Positions 44,287 to 54,868 of a stretch of DNA of 64,000 nucleotides are shown piece after piece. The notes under the pieces were generated by a model. The model searched no databases. It worked only from the letters and a program-made list of their open reading frames with translations, and was not told where the DNA came from. Positions within the stretch are counted from its first letter, which is position 1, and each line of letters opens with the position of its first letter. Both the position numbers and the translations under genes were made by a program. The stretch is from Cristatella mucedo (taxonomy: Eukaryota; Bryozoa; Phylactolaemata; Cristatellidae): assembly GCA_009760855.2 (NCBI GenBank), contig WPIO01000016.1, positions 6,258,501 to 6,322,500 of the forward strand, in the 5' to 3' direction.

Positions 44287-44919
44287 TCAGTCCTCCACTT
44301 CCCGTTCATATTCTGCTTCTACCTCAGCCGGGATGCGATATGAGGACACACGGTTCTGCAGCAAGGGGGCCTGTACGCCTTCTTTCCAGTTCCAGCGTAC
44401 GTGCCACGCGCCATCGTGGAATACTGCAGTAAAATCTTTGTCGGAGACTGTAAGCTCGCTCGAATTTCCGACCTTTGCAACGAGCGAAACGTCGGTGGCC
44501 GGGGGTGAGTGAGGGCAGGTTACGCTGTTTCTTTCGCCGCGGATGCATCGGGTCGCTGGAGCTTCATCACCGAAGTCAACTTGGCCTTCACCGCCGTGCC
44601 CTACGCGGACGCCGCCTGGCGCTCTTATGACATCCATCCCAAGGATGATGTCCCAGCCAGCAATTATATCGGTCACCAAACAATTAACCTCCAGTGGTAC
44701 TCCTCTAATTAACAAGCTGACCTTACACGTAGAGGTACAGAGAGCGCGGTCACCGTTCATCATCAAGATACCTTCCCTCGCAGGCTGCAGATCACGAGAG
44801 GAGGCCAGCACTGATGCAAGCACCGTGCGGGAGCAGCCGGTGTCGACAAGTGCGGTAGCGAACTGGCCATTTAACATCACGCCAATGGAGGGCAGTCGCG
44901 CCGAAGTCAAGGGGAACAC
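44287..44919 (-). pseudogene. Retroelement aspartic protease and linker
   Basis: The retropepsin signature is seen as ATALVDTGCSRTVLAS (Asp-Thr-Gly intact) and later WDIILGMDVIRAPGGVR, the second conserved Ile/Leu-Gly-x-Asp element. A spacer follows, with SLVAKVGNSSELTVSDKDF then TAVFHDGAWHVRW, shared with the copy at 32.2-32.8 kb. The frame is shifted relative to gag, as expected for a gag-pol frameshift, and ends at a TGA where the other copy reads Gln-Glu-Leu. Confidence 0.85.
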
Positions 44920-44945
44920 GCTGGCGCAGGTGTTGACGGTTCCCC

Positions 44946-45653
44946 TTATTCGTTTTTTTGATCGCCGAACTTTTTACCACACGCAGCAGCTAGATGATTC
45001 GGATCGCCGCAGATCCAGCAAAGTCGCGTGCGCGGCCCGCTGCGAAAATGCCGGTCGGTGTACCGCCTTTGCGAGTCCGGCCTAGACTGCACCACGGCGC
45101 CTCGGGTCTGAGCGCCGCGGTGCAGTCTAGGCCGGCGAGACATGCGGCCGGCGAGACATGCTTCACTTGACGAGACAAAGTTCCTCGACATCTCAACCAG
45201 CACTGGCAAATCAGCTCTGGTAAGCGAGCACGCTGCTCGAAGTTGCCGCTTTACGTCATCGGGTAGGCCCGACACAAATGCGCACTTCAGCAAAGACTCC
45301 GGGGGATACGCAGGTGCCCCCGCTTGAGCAGCAAAGACAATAGACGCCAAGCGAACAAGGTCGGCCAAGTAGACGTCTGGCGACTCACCCTCGCGAAGTT
45401 TTCTGCTCGATAACTCGTCGTACGCGCGGAAGCAATCGGGCGAAAACGCGGCGCTGAGTGCGCGTTTCACCTTCGTATAGTCACATTTATCACTGTCCAC
45501 CCGCCCTTCATAGACGGCAAAAGCTCCGCCGGTTAAGTACAAGGGCATGAGTGCGGCGAGATCGTCATCTTTAACCTTGTTCGTCTTGGCCGAAATAGCT
45601 TGTGCTTCGATGCGCCTTGCACGAAGAACGCCTTGCACGAAGAACGCCAGCAC
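44946..45653 (-). pseudogene. Retroelement gag with CCHC zinc knuckle
   Basis: About 235 codons are open. The first 150 contain capsid-like helices (CFRAYDELSSRKLREGESPD, VYLADLVRLASIVFAAQAGA, LLKCAFVSGLPDDVKRQLRA) typical of Ty3/gypsy gag. Near the end CWICGDPNHLAAAC is a CX2CX4HX4C nucleic-acid-binding knuckle. A hairpin-forming inverted repeat and a 16-bp duplication lie just before the knuckle. A 17-bp tandem duplication (CTTGCACGAAGAACGC) lies at the 5' end, near 45.62-45.65 kb. Confidence 0.85.
45077..45135. repeat. 23-bp inverted repeat inside gag
   Basis: The arms 45077-45099 and 45113-45135 pair at 22 of 23 positions around a 13-nt spacer. Immediately after, a 16-bp unit (GGCCGGCGAGACATGC) is repeated twice in tandem at 45130-45161. 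Confidence 0.95.
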
Positions 45654-45907
45654 AGAACCAACACCAACAGTTTATTCTACTATAGAGCAGAGGAAGCACG
45701 ACTTCACTCGCCCCCTTCTCCCCACTGAATCCCCTCCTCGCCCACGGCTGTGTTTTGGCCGACCCCGATGGTGAGTCCACCATCTGACTGTGGTTACCGG
45801 CCTGTCCAAACCACACCACAAGCGGACCACAGCTATGCACCACCGGTGATGCTCCCGACAGCTGTTTAAGGAGGGAGCGGTACCGGCCTGCATATACTCA
45901 GACCACA

Positions 45908-45987
45908 ATCTCCACCTGCTCTTTGGCCTGAACGAACGCTATTGCCTCTTCTCTTTCCGCTCGGAGCAGCAGCCGACCGGCGCTCGC
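45908..45987. repeat. 80-bp direct repeat, right copy
   Basis: Partner of 42840-42919, with 78 of 80 positions identical. The plus-strand reading frame shared by the two copies stays open here until a TAA near 46091. Confidence 0.9.
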
Positions 45988-46339
45988 GTTCAACGCTACC
46001 CGCTCGAGGTCGAGGTCGCCACTACAGAGCGCCCTAGCTCGTCGCTTGCCCGTCGTCGCGAGCTAATCCAACGGCTCGCACCCTTGATGTAATTCGCTGC
46101 GGCTCGCCGGGCGCATCCGACGTCCCGCGCGGTGTACGTGCAGGCGCGGCTGACTGCAAAACCTTCAGAGCGCAGAAGCTGATCAGCCCGTCAAAGGGTT
46201 CCGGGGTCAAAGGGTTCCGGGAAGCGAATGCAAGGTGTGACCGGATTTCGCACGCGAAATCGAGTGCAGTGCCAGTTCACTTGATAACAACATAAGCAGT
46301 GGATTAGAAGCACGCGGGCATCTCTGCTAGCGCTATCGA

Positions 46340-46741
46340 GTGACGCCCCAAGAGTCGAACGACAAGACGGCAATTCATCTATCGCTCCAGGATACCTCGA
46401 CGTCTTTTTCTCAAAGCTTTTCTCCCCTTGCAAACAGAGAGGGAAGCGGTCCGAGTCGCACAGTAGGGCGCCGGGGGAGAGCGCAGGAGAGCCTCGTCGT
46501 TGTTCAATACGCCCCGCGCGCGCGTCCGAGTTGCGCAGATGGCCCCGACGAGGTCGAAGGAGTGAAAGAAAGCGAGCTCGCCATGAATTGCAGCGAGATG
46601 ACCGGAAGCAGCGAAGAAGAGGCTGAAGGAGCTGCGCCAGTTCAGCTAGATTTGGAGAGCCAAGCTGACGAGGGCCTGGTCGGTCAGGATGAGAATTTCG
46701 CTAGATATAAACCTTCGAAAGCTCCTTTCGATAAGGGGTGA
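46340..46741 (+). CDS. Unrecognised acidic ORF, possible exon
   Basis: One hundred and thirty-three codons from ACG/ATG-type context to a TGA at about 46741. The C-terminal half is acidic and ser/glu-rich (MTGSSEEEAEGAAPVQLDLE, then a SQADEGLVGQDENFARYKP segment). It has no repeat-like composition and no known domain. Its position 350 bp right of the disrupted plus-strand frame could mean a common host gene, but no splice evidence links them. It could also be chance. Confidence 0.3.
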   Translation: MTPQESNDKTAIHLSLQDTSTSFSQSFSPLANREGSGPSRTVGRRGRAQESLVVVQYAPRARPSCADGPDEVEGVKESELAMNCSEMTGSSEEEAEGAAPVQLDLESQADEGLVGQDENFARYKPSKAPFDKG

Positions 46742-46744
46742 CGG

Positions 46745-47055
46745 ACGCCTGAATTTTGAGAATTTAAATACTAACCAAGCGGCCATGTTTACCATGAGCT
46801 AACGCAGCTAGATGGCATTTTTGCGGCAGCCCTACCGTAAGTGAATTACAGCAATCTAGCCTGGAGCGAATGAGAGAAAGCCATCCCTGGCAAGGCTTAC
46901 TGCGGAGGCGAGAAGCTTCCTGTGGCGGACAACAACCGAGCATGTCGGCTAGCTGTGAAGGTCGAGGTCGTGTAGTAAGACTTGAACGTCTGCAGCCATC
47001 AGAAAAAGACGCTTAACCTTAAGAGCACTGAGCCAAAGTCTCAAATTAAAATCAA
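46745..47055. other. Intergenic, LINE-B-like traces only
   Basis: TTACAGCAATCTAGCCTGGAGC and nearby phrases faintly resemble the minus-strand LINE C-terminal coding, but too weakly to call. Confidence 0.3.
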
Positions 47056-47059
47056 AGTC

Positions 47060-47205
47060 AGCGAATCCACAAGTGCGTTAGGGGCTCTCGCCCTGACCAA
47101 AGTTTGGCCGAGGTTGTGGGCTTGAGCCCCGTGTCGTACTTCTAGCGCCTGGTTATTAGAGATCGAGCTCTCTCAGGGCGCCCTACGAATGAAATAGATT
47201 TACTG
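47060..47205 (+). mobile_element. SINE-A copy
   Basis: GGGGCTCTCGCCCTGACCAA, GGTTGTGGGCTTGAGCCCCG (B-box), TAGCGCCTGGTTATTAGAGA, TCGAGCTCTCTCAGGGCGCC, then an ACGAATGAAATAGATTTA tail. Confidence 0.75.
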
Positions 47206-47597
47206 GTTTCGTGCGTGGTGGAACTCGTTAGTATTATCGTTTAGCAAACAAGGAAGCTGTCTGACGTCGATGGCAATAATACTAGCAAAATCGGCATTCG
47301 CTGATGCTGATATATGAGTAAGAAACGGTAAGAACCTCGGGAGGTGGAGGACACGTGAGGGTGGTATTCAGCATGGAAGCGATGGCCGTCGCCATGGGTT
47401 CTAGCTAATCGAAGGCTGCTGCACAGGTGATGAACATCCAGATGCAGACCGACAGCACTCAGCCGCTATACTTTCTGAGGCTCCCGTCATCAACACCCGA
47501 AACGCGAAACTCGGGAGAAGGCTCATGGAGTGAATTTTGGACCGAAAGCTCCCTGCCTATCTTAAGACTGCGTGAAAACGCCAAGTTTAGGGGAAGA

Positions 47598-47774
<177 letters not shown>

Positions 47775-47811
47775 GATAGGCAGAGCGTATTATGGGTCTT
47801 GGTTCAGCACT

Positions 47812-47935
47812 AGGTAAGGCGGTTGCTTTTCACGACCTCGATTCCGAGGATTCATATCCTGCTGTGGGCGATCCTTTATCCAGCTGCTGCAAGCAGTGGT
47901 GACAGCCGAAAGGATCTTCTGTCCTCATACAAAAG
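47812..47935 (+). mobile_element. SINE-B copy
   Basis: GGTAAGGCGGTTGCTTTTCA, CGACCTCGATTCCGAGGATT, CATATCCTGCTGTGGGCGAT (degenerate B-box), CCTTTATCCAGCTGCTGCAA and GCAGTGGTGACAGCCG follow the SINE-B order. The copy is inserted right next to the GA tract. Confidence 0.7.
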
Positions 47936-47939
47936 AGAA

Positions 47940-49170
47940 TCTATTATAAAATAAATAGCTGATGAAATCAACTATTTATTTATTAAGTAAATAGTTGAAT
48001 CAGCTATTTATTTATTTTAAGTGCTGCCACTCACTTCGCAACCCAGGTGATATGGCATAAATTATGCAGAGACAGCAGCCCAATCATTCAGCTTCTTTTC
48101 AGCCTTTTATTTGCATGATAAGTGAGACTTAGCTAGGCTCCCGGAGCAAACCCCAGCACATCGAGGCCAAGTTAAAGTAGCAGAAAATTAAGCATCCAAT
48201 TGTCATTTGCAACGACTTTTATTTAACGCTGGCTGACGTGTGCGAGAGAGCAAGGTGGCTTCGAGTTTCGAGTAACAGCGCTGGCGAAGCAGCTGGCGAG
48301 CCAGGTGACCGGCGAGTTGAGAGTAATAGCGGTCAGACGATGAGCGGCTGACGGCAAGCAAGCAACACAGCTTGCTCCGTGAGTCGCTGCACAGCGAGCC
48401 GTGCACCCTGCGACGGCTGAGGAGGTGAAGGTGAGCCGAAGCTGTCCCCACGCAGGCAGGCCTATCTATCATCGCGGGCGACCGCGGTCCGAACAGCAGT
48501 GCTGCGACGGCGGCCCCACCGGAGCCCAGTCCGGCGCGAAATCGTCTAAAGTCAAAACTACAGCCCAAACTATAGCCACAGCCACTACCGAGGCAGGCAC
48601 CGCCGGCGACGCAGCGTCGGGGAGCTACACGACGAGGGCCGGCCACATCCGGCATACAGGCAGCATCGCTGCACGGGAGCACGCGCTGTATCTGCCACCT
48701 CAAGTTTAGTGGTCAGCTACACTACAAGCTCGGCATGTCATGGACCCTTGACGTCTGCCGAGTCAGACAGACGAGCCGTGCCACAGCACAGAGAGTACGA
48801 CCAGCAAGCAGCGCGTCTTTGTCATCGCGACGATCACCCCATCACGACGCCTCCGGCTCTTTGTGCAAATACTCGCGTGCGACCGGCTGAACAAACGACA
48901 AAGCTTCGGTCGGCAGCCGCCGAGCGAACCCGGCTTCCAAGCAAGAGCCCACGACGACGAAAAAATGAGAGTTCCATTTCCACGGCAAGCTCGGCTAGCC
49001 AAGAGCCGACCAACCGCTTTGCGTCCCGTCAGGCTGGCTTCCGCCTCCGGTTTCTGCTTCGAGCGAGCAAGCAGCAGCAGCATCGCCGTCGGTCGGACGC
49101 AAAATCGCGCAGGCGCGGCAGCAGCGATGCCGTTGCCCGTCGGCTCGAATCTCGCCCGCGTCTCCTTGTG
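47940..49170. other. Region 3' of the Pins/LGN stop codon
   Basis: GC-rich sequence directly after the stop probably includes the 3' UTR. The minus strand has AATAAA at 48218-48223, about 950 nt past the stop, and an earlier signal was not seen. Long open frames here on both strands are compositional. A TAAATAGTTGA / TCAGCTATTTA inverted motif lies near 47.96-48.02 kb. Confidence 0.35.
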
Positions 49171-49171
49171 A

Positions 49172-49579
49172 CTACTTTTTTTGCGAGTCTACCTTTTTCT
49201 TCTTCTTGCCAACCGAGCCCGCTACGGTGCGCTCCGACATCCCCTTGGCGGAGGTGGCTGCTGCTGCAGGCCGCTGCAGCCCGTCGCCGCCGCCGCCAAA
49301 GCCAACTGAAGTGCCGGCGGCAGCAGCCGCCGTAGTCACGCCGCCGGCTGGCAGCCTCGCTTTCAGCTCGTAGCGCTGCTCGTCGAGGCGGTTGGACTGC
49401 ATTCGCTGTATGAGCGAGAAGAAGTCCTCGTCGGGCACGGTGGGCGCTCGCGGCCGCCTGGCGGCGTCGCCGCCGATGGCGATACTGCCGCCGCCGCCGG
49501 GCACGGCTGTCGCTGCGGCGGTGGCGGCTGCGGCGGCCCGATGAGGCAGCGAGCTGCGCTGCTCCTCGATCCGCGACGA
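49172..49579 (-). CDS. GPSM2: Pins/LGN-like GPSM, last coding exon (second half of GoLoco 3, GoLoco 4, C-terminus)
   Basis: After the acceptor TCTTCCGCCTCCAG (AG at 49581-49580) the exon opens SSRIEEQRSSLPHR, completing the GoLoco motif begun at the end of the exon at 51748. After an ala/gly-rich spacer comes a full GoLoco, DEDFFSLIQRMQSNRLDEQR, with the Gln-Arg that inserts into the Galpha nucleotide pocket. The tail is low-complexity and ends in a lysine run (KKKKKVDSQKK). GoLoco motifs bind GDP-loaded Galphai/o, so the protein should localise to the cortex and orient spindles as Pins/LGN/AGS3 do. Symbol GPSM2 versus GPSM1 cannot be resolved for an invertebrate single orthologue. Confidence 0.88.
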   Translation of the reverse strand, partial: SSRIEEQRSSLPHRAAAAATAAATAVPGGGGSIAIGGDAARRPRAPTVPDEDFFSLIQRMQSNRLDEQRYELKARLPAGGVTTAAAAAGTSVGFGGGGDGLQRPAAAATSAKGMSERTVAGSVGKKKKKVDSQKK

Positions 49580-49589
49580 CTGGAGGCGG

Positions 49590-50380
49590 AAGAGGAAACG
49601 GGATGCCGACCTCTGCCCTCTGCAGCCGCAGCAGCGCCAGGTGGGCAGCCGCGCAGTGTACGCCGTTGCCGAACGACGAAAAAGGAGTTTGCTACAGGCG
49701 GGCAACTCGATTCACGACCTGGAGGTGAAACCTAGCATTCATTTAAGCATTACATGCTCGCTCCGGCTGCAGTGCCATGCCAACGAGTCGGCAGGCATGT
49801 TGTATGACCAGACGTAGCCTTCTGTCCAGAAATGAGAATGGAACACGGAGCAGAATGTGTGGCACGGCCGTTAGAAGCTTATTTGTTTGAACCCCAAGTG
49901 CATGGCCTGGGGGGGGGGGGAAGGAGAGGAGCATCACGCAGGCACTGCTTATCCCATCACTTTGCACAGAGTTGCCTTGCGACCGAACTTGCAAGCCAAA
50001 CGGACATACAGAGATTCATCAGCTTGGACATACAGAGCTCGGCAGACGACAGTGAACAACTAGATACTAGCGGCTCAGGGTTGAGTTGTGGTAGCGGCTA
50101 TAGAAATACTATAAAAATACACGGAAAAATGAGCTCGGACCAAGATCTCGGGGAGCAAGGCAAGAGAGTAATCACGTGGGCAAGAGAGTAGTCACGCAAC
50201 CCGATGTATCTCAGCAGTTCTTTGGCAAATCCTTGGCTGGAGGCCACTTATAATAGCAGCATCCAATACCCATATTCTCATAATTCTCTACATTTTTTAA
50301 CCAGGTTTAAAAGAAAGAGCCAATAACAATAATAGTAGTAGTAATAATCCCTGAATCTAATCAACTTGCTGCCCACACAT
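49590..50380. other. Intron of the GPSM-like gene, nothing recognised
   Basis: A G11 run lies near 49910. No repeat family is evident until the LINE fragment at 50.39 kb. Confidence 0.4.
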
Positions 50381-50389
50381 ATATTCTAC

Positions 50390-50930
50390 ATAAGAGTAAG
50401 ACAGCTAAACTGACTCACGCAATTGTAACACCGAGTCTGGATTACAGCAATTCTGATTACTCAGGACTCCCGACCTATGACCTATCCTATCGGCTGCAAC
50501 TGGTGCAATTCTCAGCTGCCTGTCTGATCTGTCGCCAACGGCGACACCACACCACACCACTTCTGTCCAAGCTTCACTGGCTCCCTATCAAATCGATTAC
50601 AAAATCATCTGTCTGGCTTGCAGATCGCTTCACTCGCCTGTACCAGCCTGCCTCTCCGACCTTGCTCTGCAGTGTGCTCTCGAACCACCTGCTCCTCCGT
50701 ATCTAGACATCTTGCGCTTCACTCGCACTATATTAAAATCTACATTAAATGAATGATTGATGAACGGGTCTTCAGCTCACACTACAATCGATGACCTTGC
50801 AGCATTTAAGCATCAGATAAAGATGCATCAGTTCTAGTCAGTTTTCGTTTCGGCTCAAACAAACTTGTTTTTTTTGTCCCAGCGTTCATGTGATTCACTG
50901 CATATTACTAGCTAGAGGTTCTACTTACGA
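50390..50930 (+). mobile_element. Third LINE family (LINE-C), C-terminal fragment
   Basis: Degenerate coding for THAIVTPSLDYSNSDYSGLP, LQLVQFSAACLICRQRRHHT and TPLLSKLHWLPIK parallels the L2/CR1-group C-terminal block. It is clearly more diverged from LINE-A and LINE-B than they are from each other. It is antisense to the host gene and within an intron. Confidence 0.65.
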
Positions 50931-50934
50931 GTGG

Positions 50935-51740
50935 CAATGACTCATGTTTGCTTTTGCATGCTGGCCTATCTATAATACTTGTTTGCTTTTGCATGCTTGA
51001 TACAGTAATGTCACTAACCCTATATTATGGATTCTCTTGCAATGAGCTGTAATGCGCATGGCTAGAGATGCAGTTATTTCACGATGCTATATAAACGACC
51101 TACCATTATCTATTTGTATTCCCACCACATAGGTTGGTGGGAATCATCTGCAAAAGTTCAAAATGGATCCCTGTATCAACTGGGCCCTGTCTGCAAGTAT
51201 AACCAACCTGTTTGAATATAAAATGGCTCTGCTTTGACGATCAAACCATCAATGACCAAGCATAGGCTGTAATACTGCATAAGGCCTTTGAAAATCAAAC
51301 TACCAACACCGGTCTACATCTAAAAAAGTATAGCATACAGCTTTGGTACATTAAACGACCAAACAGCATGGCTTAACAGAATAGGGCCCTGAGAGATCAA
51401 ACAAACAAGACCTAATATCCGAGCTTTAAATAGTAGTAATCAAGTTACACAGGTAGCATATAATAGCACACAAGTGGTACTATGCTTTAATGACATCCTT
51501 CTAGAGGAGTTCTCTTGATAGCCCAATTGAGAAGAAATCTGACTGGACAGCAATGGATGTGGGGCTGACTCCTGTGCTAGGGGAACAAGTTTTTCACCAC
51601 TCCCCCAAGGTCTTCGAACTTGACACATTCACATTTGACAGGCCACCAAAGACAACTAAATGCAAGTCACTGTCCCCTAGCACTCGCTACCTTGCATGTA
51701 CAGCAATCAAATGGTGGACACACGGGAAGTGAGTGTAGCA
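50935..51740. other. Intron of the GPSM-like gene, nothing recognised
   Basis: AT-rich. TTGCTTTTGCATGCT occurs twice near 50.95 and 50.98 kb. No coding signal. Confidence 0.4.
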
Positions 51741-51747
51741 GACGAAC

Positions 51748-51962
51748 CTGTGTCCTCATAAGCATCTCGAAGAAGCGATCATCCGGGATGCCCGCCGCCC
51801 CTCCACCATTTAGCATCTGACCGAGGGCTTCTGCCGAGGGCAGCGAAGCAGAAGCAGCAGCAGAAGCAGAAGCCGGAAAGTCGGCTCGCTGATTGTTGAT
51901 GCGGCTGCCTTGAATGCCGGCCACCATGTCCATGAGATCCTCCTTTCGTTTCTGGTCGGCTC
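51748..51962 (-). CDS. GPSM2: Pins/LGN-like GPSM exon (GoLoco 2 and first half of GoLoco 3)
   Basis: The acceptor TTGGCTGCAG (AG at 51964-51963) and donor CAG|GTTCGT at 51747 give 2 nt plus 71 codons, joining exactly with both neighbours. It encodes EDLMDMVAGIQGSRINNQR, a divergent GoLoco in which the usual Phe-Phe is Met-Asp and the Asp before Gln-Arg is Asn. Then follows a ser/ala spacer, and IPDDRFFEMLMRTQ, the front half of a canonical GoLoco that the next exon completes. Confidence 0.88.
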
Positions 51963-52039
51963 CTGCAGCCAAGGAACAAAGCGACGGGGCGATGGCATCG
52001 TTAAAAAAAAAAGGGGAGGAATACTCATTATATATCGCT

Positions 52040-52705
52040 CGCATAGCTTCCTACGGGAACCAAATATCTACCCAGGCACCTTATAGCTCGATGAAAGACA
52101 AGCAATAGATTCAAGGTTTAACGACCGGCAAGGAATCACGCTTTGACTTAGTGCATGCACAAGCGCAAAAAGTATCATGCTTTGATCAGCATGCAAAAGC
52201 ACACAAGAAAGAAACTCGAGAGCCTCTGGTTTGTAGGTCAATTGGTTAGTGACATGCACCGAATCACGTGCAAGCAATCATGCAGGAATTACAAAAGGCA
52301 ACTTGACTTGAAGCCGAAGGGGAAGCCGAGCAGAGCAGACACATGACGTAAATGATACCGAGTCAAGGCTGGTGGCGACAGACGATGGGAGCGAGTTCTC
52401 CCGACTTTCGGTGCATACGAACTGCAGGCTCCCAATCAGCCTATCAGGAAATCAATCTAGTGCAAGGAAAGGCGACAGAGGCGACTGGCAGCAGACAAGG
52501 GGCGGCGATGCCAGAGCCGCAATCTCATCGGAGGAGTGCGGAGGAGGAGTTGGACGTATAGGTAGGCTGGTGCGATGGAGTGGAAGAAACACATAAGCCA
52601 GAAAGAGGATCTTGAAAAAGTCTCGTCTTCGATGTTTGACAGGGAGCCAGCGAAGCTCAGAAAAAAGTGGTGCAATGAGTTCTTGTCTGAGCTTTGGTAA
52701 CACGG
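52040..52705 (-). mobile_element. Old LINE-A-like copy
   Basis: On the minus strand a frameshifted coding stretch with IAPLFSELRWLPVKHRR and APAYL lies at 52.55-52.70 kb, and a diverged UTR reaches an AAGGTGCCTGGGTAGATATT block at about 52.07 kb. No intact (ATT)n tail remains. Confidence 0.55.
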
Positions 52706-52895
52706 CAGAACTCCTCCGATTCTTGCTTGCCAGTGTGCTCAGATGTTAATAATAACGATGCTAAAAATAATAATTCTCTTTCAGAGCATTTGAAAATAGT
52801 TTTGCTGTCAATTGATCGAAGCCAACAGATGACTGAATGGAAGGAACAGATGCAGTGGCATGATGGCAGCTGCCGGAGTGGACGAGTGCACTTAC

Positions 52896-53028
52896 CGGTA
52901 ACTCGGTGTGAGAGCACACGCACGGAGGTACGCTGGTCATCCAGTCGTCTTCCTTGGAACTTCGACAGCATATCGAAGAAGTCATCCTCGTCATTGGCCG
53001 ACATAGTTGACGAGAACGAAGTGTTGCC
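52896..53028 (-). CDS. GPSM2: Pins/LGN-like GPSM exon (GoLoco 1)
   Basis: The acceptor AATCGTAG (AG at 53030-53029) and donor ACCG|GTAAGT at 52895 give 44 codons plus 1 nt. It contains DEDDFFDMLSKFQGRRLDDQ followed by Arg, a fully canonical GoLoco motif with acidic start, Phe-Phe and Asp-Asp-Gln-Arg, very like the first LGN motif. Phases match the exons at 53487 and 51748. Confidence 0.9.
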
Positions 53029-53486
53029 CTACGATTGCAGTGGCACGTGCCGTCAGCGACGACGAAGGTCGGCCGAAAGAAGAAGCTGCGCTGGGACAGT
53101 GCAGCACATTGCGCACAAGCACTTGACAGCTAAGACATGCCCGGCATGGGCTGCGTTTGCGAGTCGAGCTTCCGAAGACGGCAATGACACGTTCTTTTAG
53201 CAAGCATTTCCATACCCGTCTGTGGTGTTTGACTCTCTGTAAGTCAGGCCGGCGGTTCAGCCGTGTACTGTATGGAATTGGCTGTGGTGAAGGGGAGGGG
53301 GTCACCAATCGTGATACCTTGGAGTCGACACACCAGGGCAACTAGACTAAGTGATGATGCCGCACCGCATGCACCGGCACCACTCGCGCGGAGCCCAAAC
53401 GGCTTCAATCAGTGCTACACAAGTTCACCAAACTTTGCCTCAGCTTGCAAACACGGCTGCTCAGGCCGAGTGGGTTGCTCCCTCAC

Positions 53487-53705
53487 CGACACAGTGCCCT
53501 CAGGTGAGCCGTACGAGTAGGATGAGTTGGCGGCTCGGGATGCAGCATAGTCGGGCACAGGCGGTTCCAGCCGCCTGCCGCCGGCGTTGGGCGTCGGCAG
53601 CTTAGCATACGCTGGAGCCGTACTGCCATTGGGCGACGGAGCTGCAGCATACACAGTCTTGTCCAGGTTAAGAGGGGCTAGCCTGACTGCGTGCGGTGTG
53701 ATCGG
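53487..53705 (-). CDS. GPSM2: Pins/LGN-like GPSM linker exon (73 codons)
   Basis: A strong acceptor with a T-run (TTTTTTTGCAG, AG at 53707-53706) and the donor TCG|GTGAGG at 53486 give 73 codons, phase 0/0. It encodes a pro/ala/ser-rich linker (LNLDKTVYAAAPSPNGSTAP and similar) with tyrosines and no fold, as expected between the TPR array and the GoLoco region. It is assigned mainly from splice signals, phase and position. Confidence 0.7.
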
Positions 53706-54868
53706 CTGCAAAAAAATGGCACCGACGTTGGACATGACGCCGAGGCCAGTGCCTGCCAGTCAGCTCCCTGCACAGACCGACCACCAACTAACTGCACGCC
53801 ATGCCAATGCACAAGTGGACCGATGGATGGAGGAGCGACGAGGCCGGAAGTGGAGCCGCGTCTCTGCACCAAAAGGTCAAGAGAGCAGGAGGAGCTCTGC
53901 ATTTAGCCGAGGTCGAGCAGTCGACTAATAGAGCCACAAGAGCTGCCACTAGACACTCAGAGAACATACAGTGCGTCACCAAGCTGGAGATCAGGCACCT
54001 CCCCCCCCCCCCCCGACAAACGGTACCCAATGAGAAGGGAGAGTGGCTCCCTGAACCCATCGACCAAGCTTGCTTCGCTTGGCACTTGAGAGCATCAAGG
54101 AATGCCAACTGGGAAACAAGGAACTCGCGAGGCGTATTATTGATGTCACCGTTAACACGAACCAGTCATGGCAGCCAATATGCGAATAGATGCCGTATCC
54201 TTGCCCAGGGGAGACATGGATCATGCAGCCAGAAATCCTGTGTTGCCCACTGCAAGGGGTGGTGCCGTTAAGGCTCTTCTGCTGCTAGACACAAGAGGCT
54301 GTTAAGTCATCTTACCCCGATATGGTTTATTGCCGAAGACTAAGCCAGGTTGCTAGGTCTGTACCCCGACTGCATGGGGAGGGGGCCTCGGCCAAGCAGA
54401 GAGAAACATGGGCAGGGCGATTTATTACGGCAACCAGGCTAAGGCTAGCAGTGGTTCTACCGACCTGCCTCAATGCACTTTTAAGTGCACTTTGTTGTTG
54501 GCCGTCTTTTTCTTGGCTATCGTGCGCAAGCAGGCATACATGGGCTAACATGCAGGCCACTGAGCACCCACTAAGCTAAAACACCGAGGCACCCAAAAAG
54601 GTCTAATTCCAGGTCAACAGGCCAAGCTTGGGTGTTGCACTCGCAGGATGTAGTATCCTACAAGTGAGCAATGCACCCTGAGGTGCAAAATGTACCACAG
54701 AAATTTCTGAATTTGCATGACTAATGTTGCTAGACGTTCAAGCAAAGTACTCATGGCGCGAGTTGGACAATCGACCAAGTTACCATGCCGCTTGGTGAGA
54801 GGTAGAGGGGGACAGCTTGTGCATGACCTTTTACACTTGAGCAACAGGTCATCAAGCCGAAGCTTTAC

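Larger units (their letters stand above)
42920..45907 (-). mobile_element. Ty3/gypsy-like LTR-type retroelement, decayed and 3'-truncated
   Basis: On the minus strand the order is gag with a zinc knuckle, retropepsin, RT, RNase H and the first motif of integrase, after which the element stops at 42920. The protease-RT-RH-IN order is that of Ty3/gypsy elements. No LTR pair is evident: the flanking 80-bp direct repeats are too short and lie where LTRs would be. At least one in-frame stop and two frame changes interrupt the pol reading. Confidence 0.85.

Noticed and set aside
42920-45907. Endogenous retrovirus with an env gene
   Set aside because: No env-like ORF, signal peptide or transmembrane region; only gag-pol order typical of Ty3/gypsy retrotransposons.
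48203-49335. ORFs of 166-208 codons on both strands 3' of the GPSM-like gene
   Set aside because: GC-rich and low-complexity with no domain; the longer one overlaps the real coding exon antisense.
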